Origin: an uncultured Clostridia bacterium
GTDB taxonomy: Bacteria > Bacillota > Clostridia > TANB77 > CAG-508
NCBI GenBank assembly: GCA_934129745.1
Contig: CAKOWZ010000014.1
Span: 1-50,636, forward strand
DNA length: 50,636 nt
Direction: 5' to 3'
The notes below the pieces were generated by a model. It did no database searches. It was not told the origin of the DNA and saw nothing but the letters and a program-made list of their open reading frames with translations. Positions 7,925 to 17,380 of the stretch are shown one piece after another. Numbering within the stretch: position 1 is the first letter of the stretch; the number at the start of each line of letters is the position of its first letter. The translations under genes were made by a program, and so were the position numbers.

Positions 7925-10900
7925 ATGAAAAAAGCTATATATGTATTTATTAGTGTAATATCAATATTAATATTAATAAATATATTTTCTCCAAAAAAAT
8001 CATATGGATACACAGAATATACATATGTTATAGATAGAATAGAGTGGCATTATTGCTTAAATGAATCAGGTGAAGCAATAAATGTATATGCTAATTTAAA
8101 TTCAACAAATGAAGATATTGATACAGTAACAATTCCAGCGAAAATAGGAGAGCATACTGTTGTATCAATAGGAAAATATCCATATTATGAATATAATATT
8201 TTTGGAAATACAAGAGATGAAAAAATTAAAAAAGTAATTATACCAGATTCAGTAAAAGAAATAAAAAGATATTGTTTTATAAATTGTATGGCATTAGAAA
8301 ATGTTGAAATTCCTAATTCAGTGGAAATAATAGGAAATAAAGCATTTTATCATTGTGAAAAATTAAAAGGTGAAGGGTTTAAATTACCAGAAAACCTTAC
8401 AACTATAGAAGATTACGCTTTTCATAGTTGCTATAATTTAAATATAGAAAATATAGAATTTCCATCTAATTTAAAAAGCATAGGAAATTATGCATTTTAT
8501 AATTGTAAAAGTTTAACAGGAAATTTGAATTTGCCAGATACATTACAAACAATAGGTAGAAAAACATTTGCAAATTGTTCTGAATTAAATGGAACAATAA
8601 CAATAGGTTCAGGAATAACAAACATACCTGAAAAAGCATTTCAAAATTGTTCTAAATTAACAGGAAATTTAACAATACCAAATACTGTTACAGAAATAGG
8701 AGAATGGGCATTTAGTGGTTGTGAAGGATTAAATGGGGAATTAAATTATAATTCAACATGTGCAAATATCAAAGATTTCACATTTTCAAATTGTAATTTT
8801 AGTAAAATCACATTACCATTAACAGTTACAGAAATTGGGTCATTTGCATTTAATAATTCAAAAGATATATGGATAGATAATACAGAAGGAAATGTAACAT
8901 TTGCAGGTATTTTCGGTGGAATGGGAAAAACTCCATATATACATTATAAAGATTGTAAACATACAATAACAATCACAGCTCCAGAAGGTGTAAAAGTAAT
9001 AGACACATTAACAAACACAGAAATAACAACAGGTGAATATAGTTGTTTACAACCTATGAATTTATCAATAAAAGTAGAGGATATAAGCAAATATGCATAT
9101 TTAAACATGCTAGTAAAAACAGATGGAAAATATGCAAATTCACAAAAAGAAGAAGAAAAAGTGGATTTATTAGATAATCCAACATATACACAAAACATAC
9201 AATCATTAATAAGAAATAAGCAAATAATAATAACAGGACAAGATATAAAATTAGTAGATTTAAAATTAGTTCAAAGAGAATATATATCTGAAATAAATGG
9301 AAAAGAATTAACAAACAAAAGAGAACCAGTAATTACAAATACAGAAAATACATTAGAATATAGACATACAAAATATCCTGCAGAAGTTCAAAATGGAGAT
9401 ACAGTTACATATAAAATAAGAATATATAATGCAGGTGAAAATGATGGATATGCAAAAGAGCTAGTACAATATATAGGGCAAGGATTAGAATTTGATGTTA
9501 ATAATGCAAATAATATAAAATACAAATGGACAGTTTCTGAAGATGGAAGAAAAATAACAACAACATATCTTGAAAATACAGCAATTCCTGCATATACAAA
9601 TAATGGAAATCCAAGTTATGAGGAAATTGAATTTACATGTAAAGTAACAGCAGAAAAACAATTAGAAGATGATACAAGATTGGTTGTAGCAGGTGAAATA
9701 ACAAAAGGAACAAGTGGAGAAAAAGAACTAAAAAAAGGTAATTTATCAATACCAGAATTATCAACATATAAAGAAGAAGAGGCTTATAATTCAAATTCAG
9801 CACAATATGTAAGAGGAACAGAAGAAGATGATGATTTTGAAAATGTAATTATAAAAAGAGAAATACCAATTGATTATACTATAAGAATAGAAAAAATAGA
9901 TTCAGAAACAGAAGATATGTTAAATGGCGCAAAATTTGATTTATTAAATGAAAATAAAGAAGTAATAAAAACAGGTATAACAAAAAATGGTGGAATATTA
10001 GATTTTGGATTAATGAAAACATATGGAACAAAAGATGATGTATATTACATAAAAGAAACAGAAACACCAGAAGGGTACAGAAAAATAATACAAGATGAAG
10101 TAAAAGTTGTAGTACATAAAAAAATAACAGATCCAATAACAGAACAATATGAAATATCAATAGAATGTGATTTATTAGAAACAAAAGTAATTGTAGAAAC
10201 ACAAGATACAGTAATACCAATATATACAGAAGAACAATTATCAAAAATAGGAACAAATAGAAGTGTTACAATAGATGGAAAAACATATACATTTGGTAAA
10301 TATGAAGATTATGAATTAAAAAATGATATAGAAATAACATCAGAAAATTGGAGCCCTATTAAAGAATTTGGAGGAGTTTTTGATGGTTGTGGTTATACAA
10401 TTTCTAATTTAAAAATTACACAAAATGGAGATAGTGATAACACAAGATTTGGACTTTTTGCTGAAGTATCAGGAACAATAAAAGATTTAAATGTATCAAA
10501 TATAAATATAAATGTTACAAATATAGAAAAAGAAGTACAAGAAAAAATAAGTGATGCTAGATTAGAATTAAATAATGCAACAACAACAGCTGAAAAAACA
10601 TTAATACAAGAAAAAATAAAAGAATTAGAAGATAAATTAGAAAATAAATATAGTGTTGGTGGAATTGTTGCATATATGGAACAAGGAACATTACAAAACT
10701 GTACTGTTTCAGGAACAATAAATTCAGATACAAATAATGTAGGTGGATTAATTGGATATGGAGCAGATGGAAAATTATTGATAATAAATGGATGTACAAA
10801 TAATTCTAATGTAATAGCAACAGGTTCAAAAGTAGGTGGATTAATAGGTGTTGGATTTGGTGCTTTAAGTATAGTAGATTCAACTAATAATGGAACTGTA

Positions 10901-13900
10901 ATTGCAGGAAAATTTAATGCAGGTGGTTTAGTAGGATATGTTGAATCAGCTAATTATTCAGTAAGTAATGTAGTAGTAAAATTAGATAAAACAACAAATA
11001 TTATAAGCTTAACAATAGAAAATAAAAGACATATAGGTGAATATACATTAAGCCTAAAAAATATTGATATAGATACATATGAATTATTAGATGGTGCAAA
11101 ATTTAAAGTATTAGATAAAAATAAACAAGTAATAAAAGGTTATGAAAATATAGAAGTAAAAAATGGAGAATTACAAATAGCAACATATGATATAGAAGAA
11201 CTTGGAACAGATACATATTATGTTGTACAAACAAAAACACCAGATGGATATATTGATGTTACAGAATATGTAAAAGTAACAATAAGTAAAGTATGGAATG
11301 GTAAAGATGAAAAATATGAAGTAGCAGTAAATATAACAGTTATAAATAAAGATGATTATGAAGATGATGAAAATGTAGATGATAGTCATTCAGATAGTAG
11401 AACAGATAAAAAATATGTAATAAAAGAAGCTGAAAATGTAGATTGGAAAGTAAATAAAATTTATGTAAAAAATTGTACCAATAATGGAGCAGTAAAATCA
11501 GTACTTGATAATACCGCTGGAATAATAGGATGCACAAAATGTATAGCAGAATTAGAAAATTGTACAAATACAGGAGAAATTACACCAAATTATAATTCAG
11601 CAAGTTATTCTGGACATGCATCAGGAATGATAGCACAAGCACAAAAACAAGATGATAGTACAGAAATAAGATTAACAGGATGTATAAATGAAGGAATAAT
11701 TACAACTCAAAATGGTGTTTCAGAAGCTGCAGGATTTGTTTCATATACATTAGTACCTGTAATAATTAATAATTGCAAAAACACAGCTGATATAGGTTCT
11801 GAAAATATGAATGCACAAACAGTGGCAGGATTTATAGGAACAGCAAATGCAGATATAACAATAAAAAATAGTATAAATACAGGAAATATAATTGCAAATA
11901 ATTCAATAGAAGCAGCAGGATTTTTGGCAAAAGAAATTAATAAGGATTCAACAATCGAAATAGAAAATTGTGAAAATACAGGAAATGTAACTGGTGGAGG
12001 TAAAGTATCAGGTTTCATAGGAATAGGAATAAACAAAAAAATAATAATAAATGATTCTAAAATAATTGGAACACAAGAAAATCCAGTGGTAATAAGAGCA
12101 ATAGGATATACAGGCGAATTAGGTGGATTTATAGGTCTTGCAACATCAGATATATATATAAATAATTGTAAATCAGAAAATGTAAATATTAATATAGAAA
12201 AATCTGGTTATGCAAGTATAATGGTTGGAGAAATAGCTTCATTAGGATATAGAATTAATAATGATAAAATTGGAACAATAAGAAATTGTACAGCAAATAA
12301 TATAAATGTACAAAGAGAAAACAATAATGCTACAATTGAATTTGGTGGTATGGTTTGTAAAATAATTGATAGTCAAATAAAAGATTTTAAATTAGAAAAT
12401 TGCGAAATTAATAATTTAAAATTTAATGAAAATATGTCAGAATCAATTATAGGTGGAATGATAGGATTATTAAAAGGTGTAGATACTATTAATTTATCAA
12501 ATAACAAAATTACAAACAGTATAATAGTATCAAATAATAGTTCAGATTCTACAAGAATAGGTGGAATTGCAAGTACAATCTTAGAAAGCCAAGGAATTAT
12601 AAATATTGATAATTGCAATATTGAAAATACAGAAATGAAATCTGATAGAGGAAATTATATTGGAGGAATTTTAGGAAGATTAGATAATTCAAATAATGCA
12701 AAATTAAATGTTATAGGATGTAATGTAAATAAATCAAATATTTATAGTAAAAATGATTCTAATAAAATAGGAGGAATTGTTGGAGGAGTTCTTACAGGAA
12801 ATAATGCAAATATTATTAAATGTAATTATAATGAATCAACAATAATAAGTGATGATACTAATACATCAAAAGCTGCAATTGCAGGTATTGTAGGATTTAC
12901 AGATGTTGTTGCAAATTTTGAAGATTGTAATGTTACTAATTGCGATGTAACAGTAAAAGCAGGACATGTTGGAGGAATTTTATCACAAAATGTAAGTTAT
13001 TCATATGGAACAGAAAATGAATTAAAATTAGATAATTGTAAAGTAATAAATACACCTCTTACAAGAATTGCAGATTCAAGTGGATATACTGAGCCAAGTA
13101 ATATGGGTGGTTTAATAGGAGAAGTTATATCATTACCTACAACAATTAAAAATTGTAAAGTTACATCTGAAAATGAAATAAAACAAATATCTGGAAATCA
13201 GAATTTAGGTGGATTAATTGGATTAGCAAATAGTAAAGTTAATATTGAAAACACAGAATTTAGTAATATGATAATAAAATCATCAACAACAAATTCAAAT
13301 CAAACAGGTGGTGCAATTGGTGTAAATGGTGGAGATTCTGTTATTAAAGGATTAAAAATAAAAAATATAAAAATTGATTCACCAGCTGGAATTGGAGGAG
13401 TTTGGGGTAGTCAAACTGCTAAAGCAACAATAGAAGATTCTGAAATTGGTAATATAAAAATTACTCATAATTCAACTAATGGATATATGGCATCACCAAT
13501 TGGAGGTATTATTGGTGCAGGTGAAACAGTAAATATTAATAATATTAATATTTATGATATTAATATTGAAGGTAGTGATGTAAATACAATTCACATGGGT
13601 GGACTTGTTGCCGTTGGAAATACTTATGTTAATATTTCTAATTCAAATATTAGTAAAATTAGTTTAAAAAATAATTCTGCTGATAGTGGTGTTGTGCCAA
13701 TAACAAGTGGTGTTATGGCAATAGCAAAAAATGGTGGAGAATTTGAAAATTTAAATGTAAGTAATATTCAAATTGAATCAAAAGGACATGGTACAGGTTT
13801 ATCTGGTTCAGGAGATATTGAGGTAAATAAAAATGGTGGAACAATTGAAATTAATAAAGTAAAAATAAATATTAATTCAACACAAGATGCTGCACAAGGT

Positions 13901-15169
13901 GTTATGCCACTTGCAAGTATGGCTGTTGGAACAACAGAGGGAACAATAAAAAATGTTAAAGTTAAAAACGGAACAATTATTGTTAATTCAAATTTGAATG
14001 GTGTAATTGGTGGAATATTAGGATGTGGAAATACAAGTATAGATAATTGTGAAGTAAATAATCTTGATATTACATCATCAGCTAATAATGGAAATGCAGT
14101 TCAAATAGGAGGAATTGTAGGTATATGTAGTAATGTTGTAAATAATTCAAAAGTAAATGATATTTCAATAAATTCATCTGCAGTTGGAAATATTATTGGT
14201 GGAGGTGTTGGTAATGCTTCTGGCAATGTTGAAAATATTCAAGTAAATAATTCAAAAATAATTGCAAATGGAAAAGATAATTCTAAATCTGGAATAGGTG
14301 GATTAATTGGAATTCAAAATGGATTGATTAATTTAAATTCATCAAGTATTGAAGATGGTACAATAAAAGCTACAAATGTTAAATATGTAGGTGGTACAGT
14401 TGGAGTTTGTAATGCTGGAAATATTACAAATGTAGATGCAAATTCAATAACAATTATAAATAATACTCAAGGAGCAGGAACAGCAGGTATAGTAGGTGTT
14501 ACAGGAAATCAAAGTACAGAAATTCAAAATTGTAATTTGATTTCATCAAGTATAACAAATTCAGGAAATATATATACTTTAGATTCATCAACAGGTGTAA
14601 AATTATATCAAGGTGGAACATCAGGAATTTTGGGTGTTGGAACAGGTTTAATTTCAGATTGTACTGTAAAAAATAGTAATATTGTTTCTAAAGAAGAAAC
14701 ATCATATGGTACAGGTGGAATTGTTGGACATGGTAATAATGTTAAAAATAATGCAACAGCAGTTGATAATTGTAAAGTAATAAATACTTGTGTAGAAGGA
14801 AAAGTTGCAGTAGGTGGAATTGCAGGTGCTGGAGTTCCAAGTATTAGTAATTGTTTAGTACAAGGTATTGAAAATGATGAAAATAGTGCATTAATTATTG
14901 GTGAAGATAATGTTGGCGGAATTTTAGGATTTGCAGGACAATTAACAACAAAGCCTAATATAGTAAGATTGGCAACAAAGTTAACAAAATGTGTGATACA
15001 AGATGTTAAGATTGTTGGAAAGACTTTGGTAAAAGAGGCAATTGGCGGAAATTCTTATTATACTGAGGGAGAAACAACACAATATGATACAAATGAAGGT
15101 TTTGTAAATACTAGAAGTGTTGTTGAAGTTGAAGAAAATGTTACTGAAGGAAATGCTACAACAGAGTAG
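7925..15169 (+). CDS. Giant secreted protein: BspA-type leucine-rich repeats, DUF11, two SpaA-like domains, long GLUG-like repeat region
   Basis: A 2414-aa exported protein with a clear N-terminal signal sequence (about residues 1-28) and a good site, AGGAGGAGAATTTA-ATG. Domains in order: BspA/LRR_5-type repeats, about 100-315 ('IPNSVEIIGNKAFYHCEKL' and like units); a DUF11-type sandwich, about 450-560; a SpaA/CnaB-like domain, about 648-735 ('EKIDSETEDMLNGAKFDLL'); the first GLUG-like repeats, about 760-1020 ('VGGLIGYG', 'VGGLIGVG'), interrupted by a charged coiled coil at about 870-905; a second SpaA-like domain, about 1035-1140; then about 1200 residues of 'GGIxG' plus 'xxNCxV' repeats that should form a beta-helix. 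There is no LPxTG, terminal membrane helix or S-layer motif at the C-terminus (ends EGNATTE). Probably an adhesin; how it is retained is unclear. It follows the 636-aa membrane protein, a possible partner. Confidence 0.8.
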   Translation: MKKAIYVFISVISILILINIFSPKKSYGYTEYTYVIDRIEWHYCLNESGEAINVYANLNSTNEDIDTVTIPAKIGEHTVVSIGKYPYYEYNIFGNTRDEKIKKVIIPDSVKEIKRYCFINCMALENVEIPNSVEIIGNKAFYHCEKLKGEGFKLPENLTTIEDYAFHSCYNLNIENIEFPSNLKSIGNYAFYNCKSLTGNLNLPDTLQTIGRKTFANCSELNGTITIGSGITNIPEKAFQNCSKLTGNLTIPNTVTEIGEWAFSGCEGLNGELNYNSTCANIKDFTFSNCNFSKITLPLTVTEIGSFAFNNSKDIWIDNTEGNVTFAGIFGGMGKTPYIHYKDCKHTITITAPEGVKVIDTLTNTEITTGEYSCLQPMNLSIKVEDISKYAYLNMLVKTDGKYANSQKEEEKVDLLDNPTYTQNIQSLIRNKQIIITGQDIKLVDLKLVQREYISEINGKELTNKREPVITNTENTLEYRHTKYPAEVQNGDTVTYKIRIYNAGENDGYAKELVQYIGQGLEFDVNNANNIKYKWTVSEDGRKITTTYLENTAIPAYTNNGNPSYEEIEFTCKVTAEKQLEDDTRLVVAGEITKGTSGEKELKKGNLSIPELSTYKEEEAYNSNSAQYVRGTEEDDDFENVIIKREIPIDYTIRIEKIDSETEDMLNGAKFDLLNENKEVIKTGITKNGGILDFGLMKTYGTKDDVYYIKETETPEGYRKIIQDEVKVVVHKKITDPITEQYEISIECDLLETKVIVETQDTVIPIYTEEQLSKIGTNRSVTIDGKTYTFGKYEDYELKNDIEITSENWSPIKEFGGVFDGCGYTISNLKITQNGDSDNTRFGLFAEVSGTIKDLNVSNININVTNIEKEVQEKISDARLELNNATTTAEKTLIQEKIKELEDKLENKYSVGGIVAYMEQGTLQNCTVSGTINSDTNNVGGLIGYGADGKLLIINGCTNNSNVIATGSKVGGLIGVGFGALSIVDSTNNGTVIAGKFNAGGLVGYVESANYSVSNVVVKLDKTTNIISLTIENKRHIGEYTLSLKNIDIDTYELLDGAKFKVLDKNKQVIKGYENIEVKNGELQIATYDIEELGTDTYYVVQTKTPDGYIDVTEYVKVTISKVWNGKDEKYEVAVNITVINKDDYEDDENVDDSHSDSRTDKKYVIKEAENVDWKVNKIYVKNCTNNGAVKSVLDNTAGIIGCTKCIAELENCTNTGEITPNYNSASYSGHASGMIAQAQKQDDSTEIRLTGCINEGIITTQNGVSEAAGFVSYTLVPVIINNCKNTADIGSENMNAQTVAGFIGTANADITIKNSINTGNIIANNSIEAAGFLAKEINKDSTIEIENCENTGNVTGGGKVSGFIGIGINKKIIINDSKIIGTQENPVVIRAIGYTGELGGFIGLATSDIYINNCKSENVNINIEKSGYASIMVGEIASLGYRINNDKIGTIRNCTANNINVQRENNNATIEFGGMVCKIIDSQIKDFKLENCEINNLKFNENMSESIIGGMIGLLKGVDTINLSNNKITNSIIVSNNSSDSTRIGGIASTILESQGIINIDNCNIENTEMKSDRGNYIGGILGRLDNSNNAKLNVIGCNVNKSNIYSKNDSNKIGGIVGGVLTGNNANIIKCNYNESTIISDDTNTSKAAIAGIVGFTDVVANFEDCNVTNCDVTVKAGHVGGILSQNVSYSYGTENELKLDNCKVINTPLTRIADSSGYTEPSNMGGLIGEVISLPTTIKNCKVTSENEIKQISGNQNLGGLIGLANSKVNIENTEFSNMIIKSSTTNSNQTGGAIGVNGGDSVIKGLKIKNIKIDSPAGIGGVWGSQTAKATIEDSEIGNIKITHNSTNGYMASPIGGIIGAGETVNINNINIYDINIEGSDVNTIHMGGLVAVGNTYVNISNSNISKISLKNNSADSGVVPITSGVMAIAKNGGEFENLNVSNIQIESKGHGTGLSGSGDIEVNKNGGTIEINKVKININSTQDAAQGVMPLASMAVGTTEGTIKNVKVKNGTIIVNSNLNGVIGGILGCGNTSIDNCEVNNLDITSSANNGNAVQIGGIVGICSNVVNNSKVNDISINSSAVGNIIGGGVGNASGNVENIQVNNSKIIANGKDNSKSGIGGLIGIQNGLINLNSSSIEDGTIKATNVKYVGGTVGVCNAGNITNVDANSITIINNTQGAGTAGIVGVTGNQSTEIQNCNLISSSITNSGNIYTLDSSTGVKLYQGGTSGILGVGTGLISDCTVKNSNIVSKEETSYGTGGIVGHGNNVKNNATAVDNCKVINTCVEGKVAVGGIAGAGVPSISNCLVQGIENDENSALIIGEDNVGGILGFAGQLTTKPNIVRLATKLTKCVIQDVKIVGKTLVKEAIGGNSYYTEGETTQYDTNEGFVNTRSVVEVEENVTEGNATTE

Positions 15170-15289
15170 TTGATGTAAAATAATTGAATCAAAGTAATTA
15201 ATACAAAGTAAATGCTGAAAAACAGTAAAAATTACATTTTTTATATTAGAAATCTAAATGAAATAAAAACGACAAATAAATGTAAAAAA

Positions 15290-15336
15290 GGTGCAAAAGT
15301 ATTGTTTCGTAAGGAAAAAGATTTTTGCACCCATTT
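15290..15336 (+). terminator. Intrinsic terminator after the 2414-aa gene
   Basis: GGTGCAAAA (15290-15298) pairs with TTTTGCACC (15323-15331), followed by CATTTTTA. The loop is 24 nt and itself T/A rich. Confidence 0.55.
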
Positions 15337-15387
15337 TTATGATATTGACTTCCATAATGTAAATGTTAAAATTTATATATAAATAAT

Positions 15388-15452
15388 TGAACAATTGGGG
15401 ACGCGTCCCGATTGCACGCATCGTGCAATTTGGAAGCGTCCCCAACTGTTCA
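15388..15452. repeat. Palindromic GACGCGTC element, copy 1 (compound hairpin)
   Basis: Outer arms TGAACAATTGGGGACGCGTC (15388-15407) and GAAGCGTCCCCAACTGTTCA (15433-15452) pair with two mismatches. An inner perfect hairpin ATTGCACG/CGTGCAAT (15411-15429) fills the loop. It lies between the convergent surface-protein and cellulase genes. It shares the GGGACGCGTCC core and GTGCAAT words with the copies at 25361 and 27995. Confidence 0.85.
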
Positions 15453-15480
15453 TTTTTCTTTTTGTTCAACACTTCCACTT

Positions 15481-16752
15481 TCAAGTATTTTTTAATATTT
15501 TTTTGATGAATTTGCCTGCTTCTGTTAAATTTTCATTTATATTAGAAGGGGTCATTTGTGTGTTTTCATTAGTGGCTGGTGTTGTGTTTGAATTATTAGT
15601 GTTGCTGTTGTTGTTTTGGTTATTGTTTGAGTTAGTTAAATTACTTGAATTATTTGAATTGTTTAAATTGTTACCATGCTCATTTCCTGCGTTTTGGCTA
15701 TTGTCACTACTTAAATAAGCAGTATAACCAGGAATGAGTATAGCAGAAGATTCATTTTTATTAGAGAAAGACCAGTAAACCCAGCTTATATTTTTAGAAT
15801 TCAAATATTCAATCCATGTATTAAATTCATCAAAATAAACATTACCATTTCCAGAAGCATCAGTTAATCCACATTCTGAAACAAAAATAGGAATATTTTT
15901 GTCTAAACAATAATCTATTTTTTCCCTTAATTCATTTCCATGAGTTCCTGAATAAAAATGGCAAGAATAAACAATGTTTGAAAAATTCAATGGATTATCA
16001 GCAGCTTTATTAACTTTTTTGCACCAATCTGGTGTACCAACTATTATTAAACAATCTTTTGAATTTGCTCTTATTATTGGTATTATTTCTTCGGCATATG
16101 GTTTTATATCTTTATCCCATGTAACATCATTTCCATTAGGTTCATTACATATTTCATAAATAATATTTGGAATATTACCATATTTTTTAGATACCTCATT
16201 AAAAAAGTCCTGAGCTTCTTGTTTGTATATTTGAGGATTGTTATCATCTAAAATATGCCAATCAACAATAACATACATATCAAGATCAATAGCCATATCT
16301 ACTATTTTATATACAGCATCTTTGTTTTGCTGCATATTATAAATATATCCTTGATGTTCTGAATTGTAGTGTGTATCAACATCTGTATACATTGCAATCC
16401 TAAAAACATTGATATTCCAGTCATCTCTTAATGTTTTTAAATTTTCATAAGTTATAATATCTGAATACCATTCAATACCATGACTACTTAAACCTTTTAA
16501 TTGTATTGGTTCATTTTTTTGATTCTCTAATTTAGAGCCATTTGTATGAAGAAATCCATTATATGAAACAGTTGATTTTTTGATATTTGATTGTTCAGTT
16601 TCTGTGTTTTCAGAGATATTTGTGTTAGAATTTTTGCTTATAAAATTTTGCACAAATGATATATTAGAACGATTTTTATATATTGCAAAACCACAAATTA
16701 ATATTAGTACAAATATGATTATTGCAAATATAATTTTAAATATTTTCTTCAT
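15481..16752 (-). CDS. Membrane-anchored GH5 endoglucanase (cellulase)
   Basis: A 423-aa protein. A membrane helix at about residues 5-25 is followed by a Ser/Asn-rich linker, a GH5 catalytic domain (about 60-335) and an Asn/Ser/Thr-rich tail with a short basic end. Catalytic landmarks are the acid/base Glu in 'IYEICNEPNGN' and the nucleophile Glu in 'PIFVSECGL'; 'LKGLSSHGIEWY' and 'VYWSFSNK' also match GH5 endoglucanases (subfamily 2-like). It should cleave beta-1,4-glucan outside the membrane. There is no CBM or dockerin. It starts 51 nt after the PrgI-like gene on the same strand with AAGAAAGGAATG as binding site, so it is probably cotranscribed with the secretion-like cluster. It may trim the product of the cellulose-synthase-like enzyme at 3707-5422, or act on dietary glucan. 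Confidence 0.85.
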   Translation of the reverse strand: MKKIFKIIFAIIIFVLILICGFAIYKNRSNISFVQNFISKNSNTNISENTETEQSNIKKSTVSYNGFLHTNGSKLENQKNEPIQLKGLSSHGIEWYSDIITYENLKTLRDDWNINVFRIAMYTDVDTHYNSEHQGYIYNMQQNKDAVYKIVDMAIDLDMYVIVDWHILDDNNPQIYKQEAQDFFNEVSKKYGNIPNIIYEICNEPNGNDVTWDKDIKPYAEEIIPIIRANSKDCLIIVGTPDWCKKVNKAADNPLNFSNIVYSCHFYSGTHGNELREKIDYCLDKNIPIFVSECGLTDASGNGNVYFDEFNTWIEYLNSKNISWVYWSFSNKNESSAILIPGYTAYLSSDNSQNAGNEHGNNLNNSNNSSNLTNSNNNQNNNSNTNNSNTTPATNENTQMTPSNINENLTEAGKFIKKILKNT

Positions 16753-16803
16753 TTTTTTTCATTCCTTTCTTGAAATTGTTTGGTTTATATAAGATGTGAG
16801 TTA

Positions 16804-17193
16804 TTAATGTAAAAATTTAATGCTAAATAGATTATATAATTTTAGACCAAATTTAGCAATGGTTTTATTTTTTTTCAAAGAAGAAACATTTTCAAAGTCA
16901 TAATTACTATATTCTTTTTTAAACAAAAAAACTTTTTGTGATTTTAAATAGTTTAATAAATATTTAATTGTATATATAGGTGATTCATTATTAAATCCTA
17001 TTAAAGTTAATAACAATACAGGAAATGATATAGAAGAAAATATGCAAATTTTAATAGAAATGGTAATTTCAATGTTTTTTAAAATAAAATATAGAAGTAC
17101 ATTCCAAATAGTATTAAATATTGCTGTAGTGTAATCAATTATTCCAAATAATTTATTTTTAAAATTATAGTTTTTAGGAATTATAAAATTCAT
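16804..17193 (-). CDS. PrgI/VirB3-like small membrane protein of a type IV secretion-like system
   Basis: A 129-aa protein starting at ATG 17193 behind GAAAGGAG. It begins 'MNFIIPKNYNFKNKLFGI', has two hydrophobic helices (about residues 22-42 and 47-65), then 'YTIKYLLNYLKSQKVFLFKK'. An N-terminal 'IPKN...KLFG', two helices and a basic 'YL.YL...KVFLFKK' segment are the layout of PrgI-family proteins, the Gram-positive VirB3 counterpart. The family normally sits immediately upstream of a VirB4 ATPase; here the next gene is a GH5 cellulase instead. Similarity is by pattern only, so the call is moderate. The longer in-frame opening to 17280 is made of intergenic repeat and is not used. Confidence 0.5.
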   Translation of the reverse strand: MNFIIPKNYNFKNKLFGIIDYTTAIFNTIWNVLLYFILKNIEITISIKICIFSSISFPVLLLTLIGFNNESPIYTIKYLLNYLKSQKVFLFKKEYSNYDFENVSSLKKNKTIAKFGLKLYNLFSIKFLH

Positions 17194-17222
17194 GAATAGA
17201 CTCCTTTCAATAGATTTACGAT

Positions 17223-17307
17223 ATATATTAGATTTATAGCATATATTAAAATTGTGGTGTATATTAAATTTGTGACACATATTAAACTTGTGACATATAT
17301 TAAATGC
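17223..17307. repeat. 18-nt tandem repeats, about 4.7 copies
   Basis: Successive units ATATATTAGATTTATAGC, ATATATTAAAATTGTGGT, GTATATTAAATTTGTGAC, ACATATTAAACTTGTGAC and a partial ATATATTAAATGC. They lie in the 187-nt gap between the VirB6-like and PrgI-like genes, upstream of the PrgI-like ribosome binding site. Confidence 0.8.
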
Positions 17308-17380
17308 TAAAAATATGTTTTTATAGAAATTTACCTTTTTTATATCAATTTATATAAAACAAAAGAAAATTTATTAAAAA

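Noticed and set aside
17194..17280. Extended start of the PrgI-like gene
   Set aside because: The extension consists of translated 18-nt repeats; ATG 17193 has GAAAGGAG in the right place.
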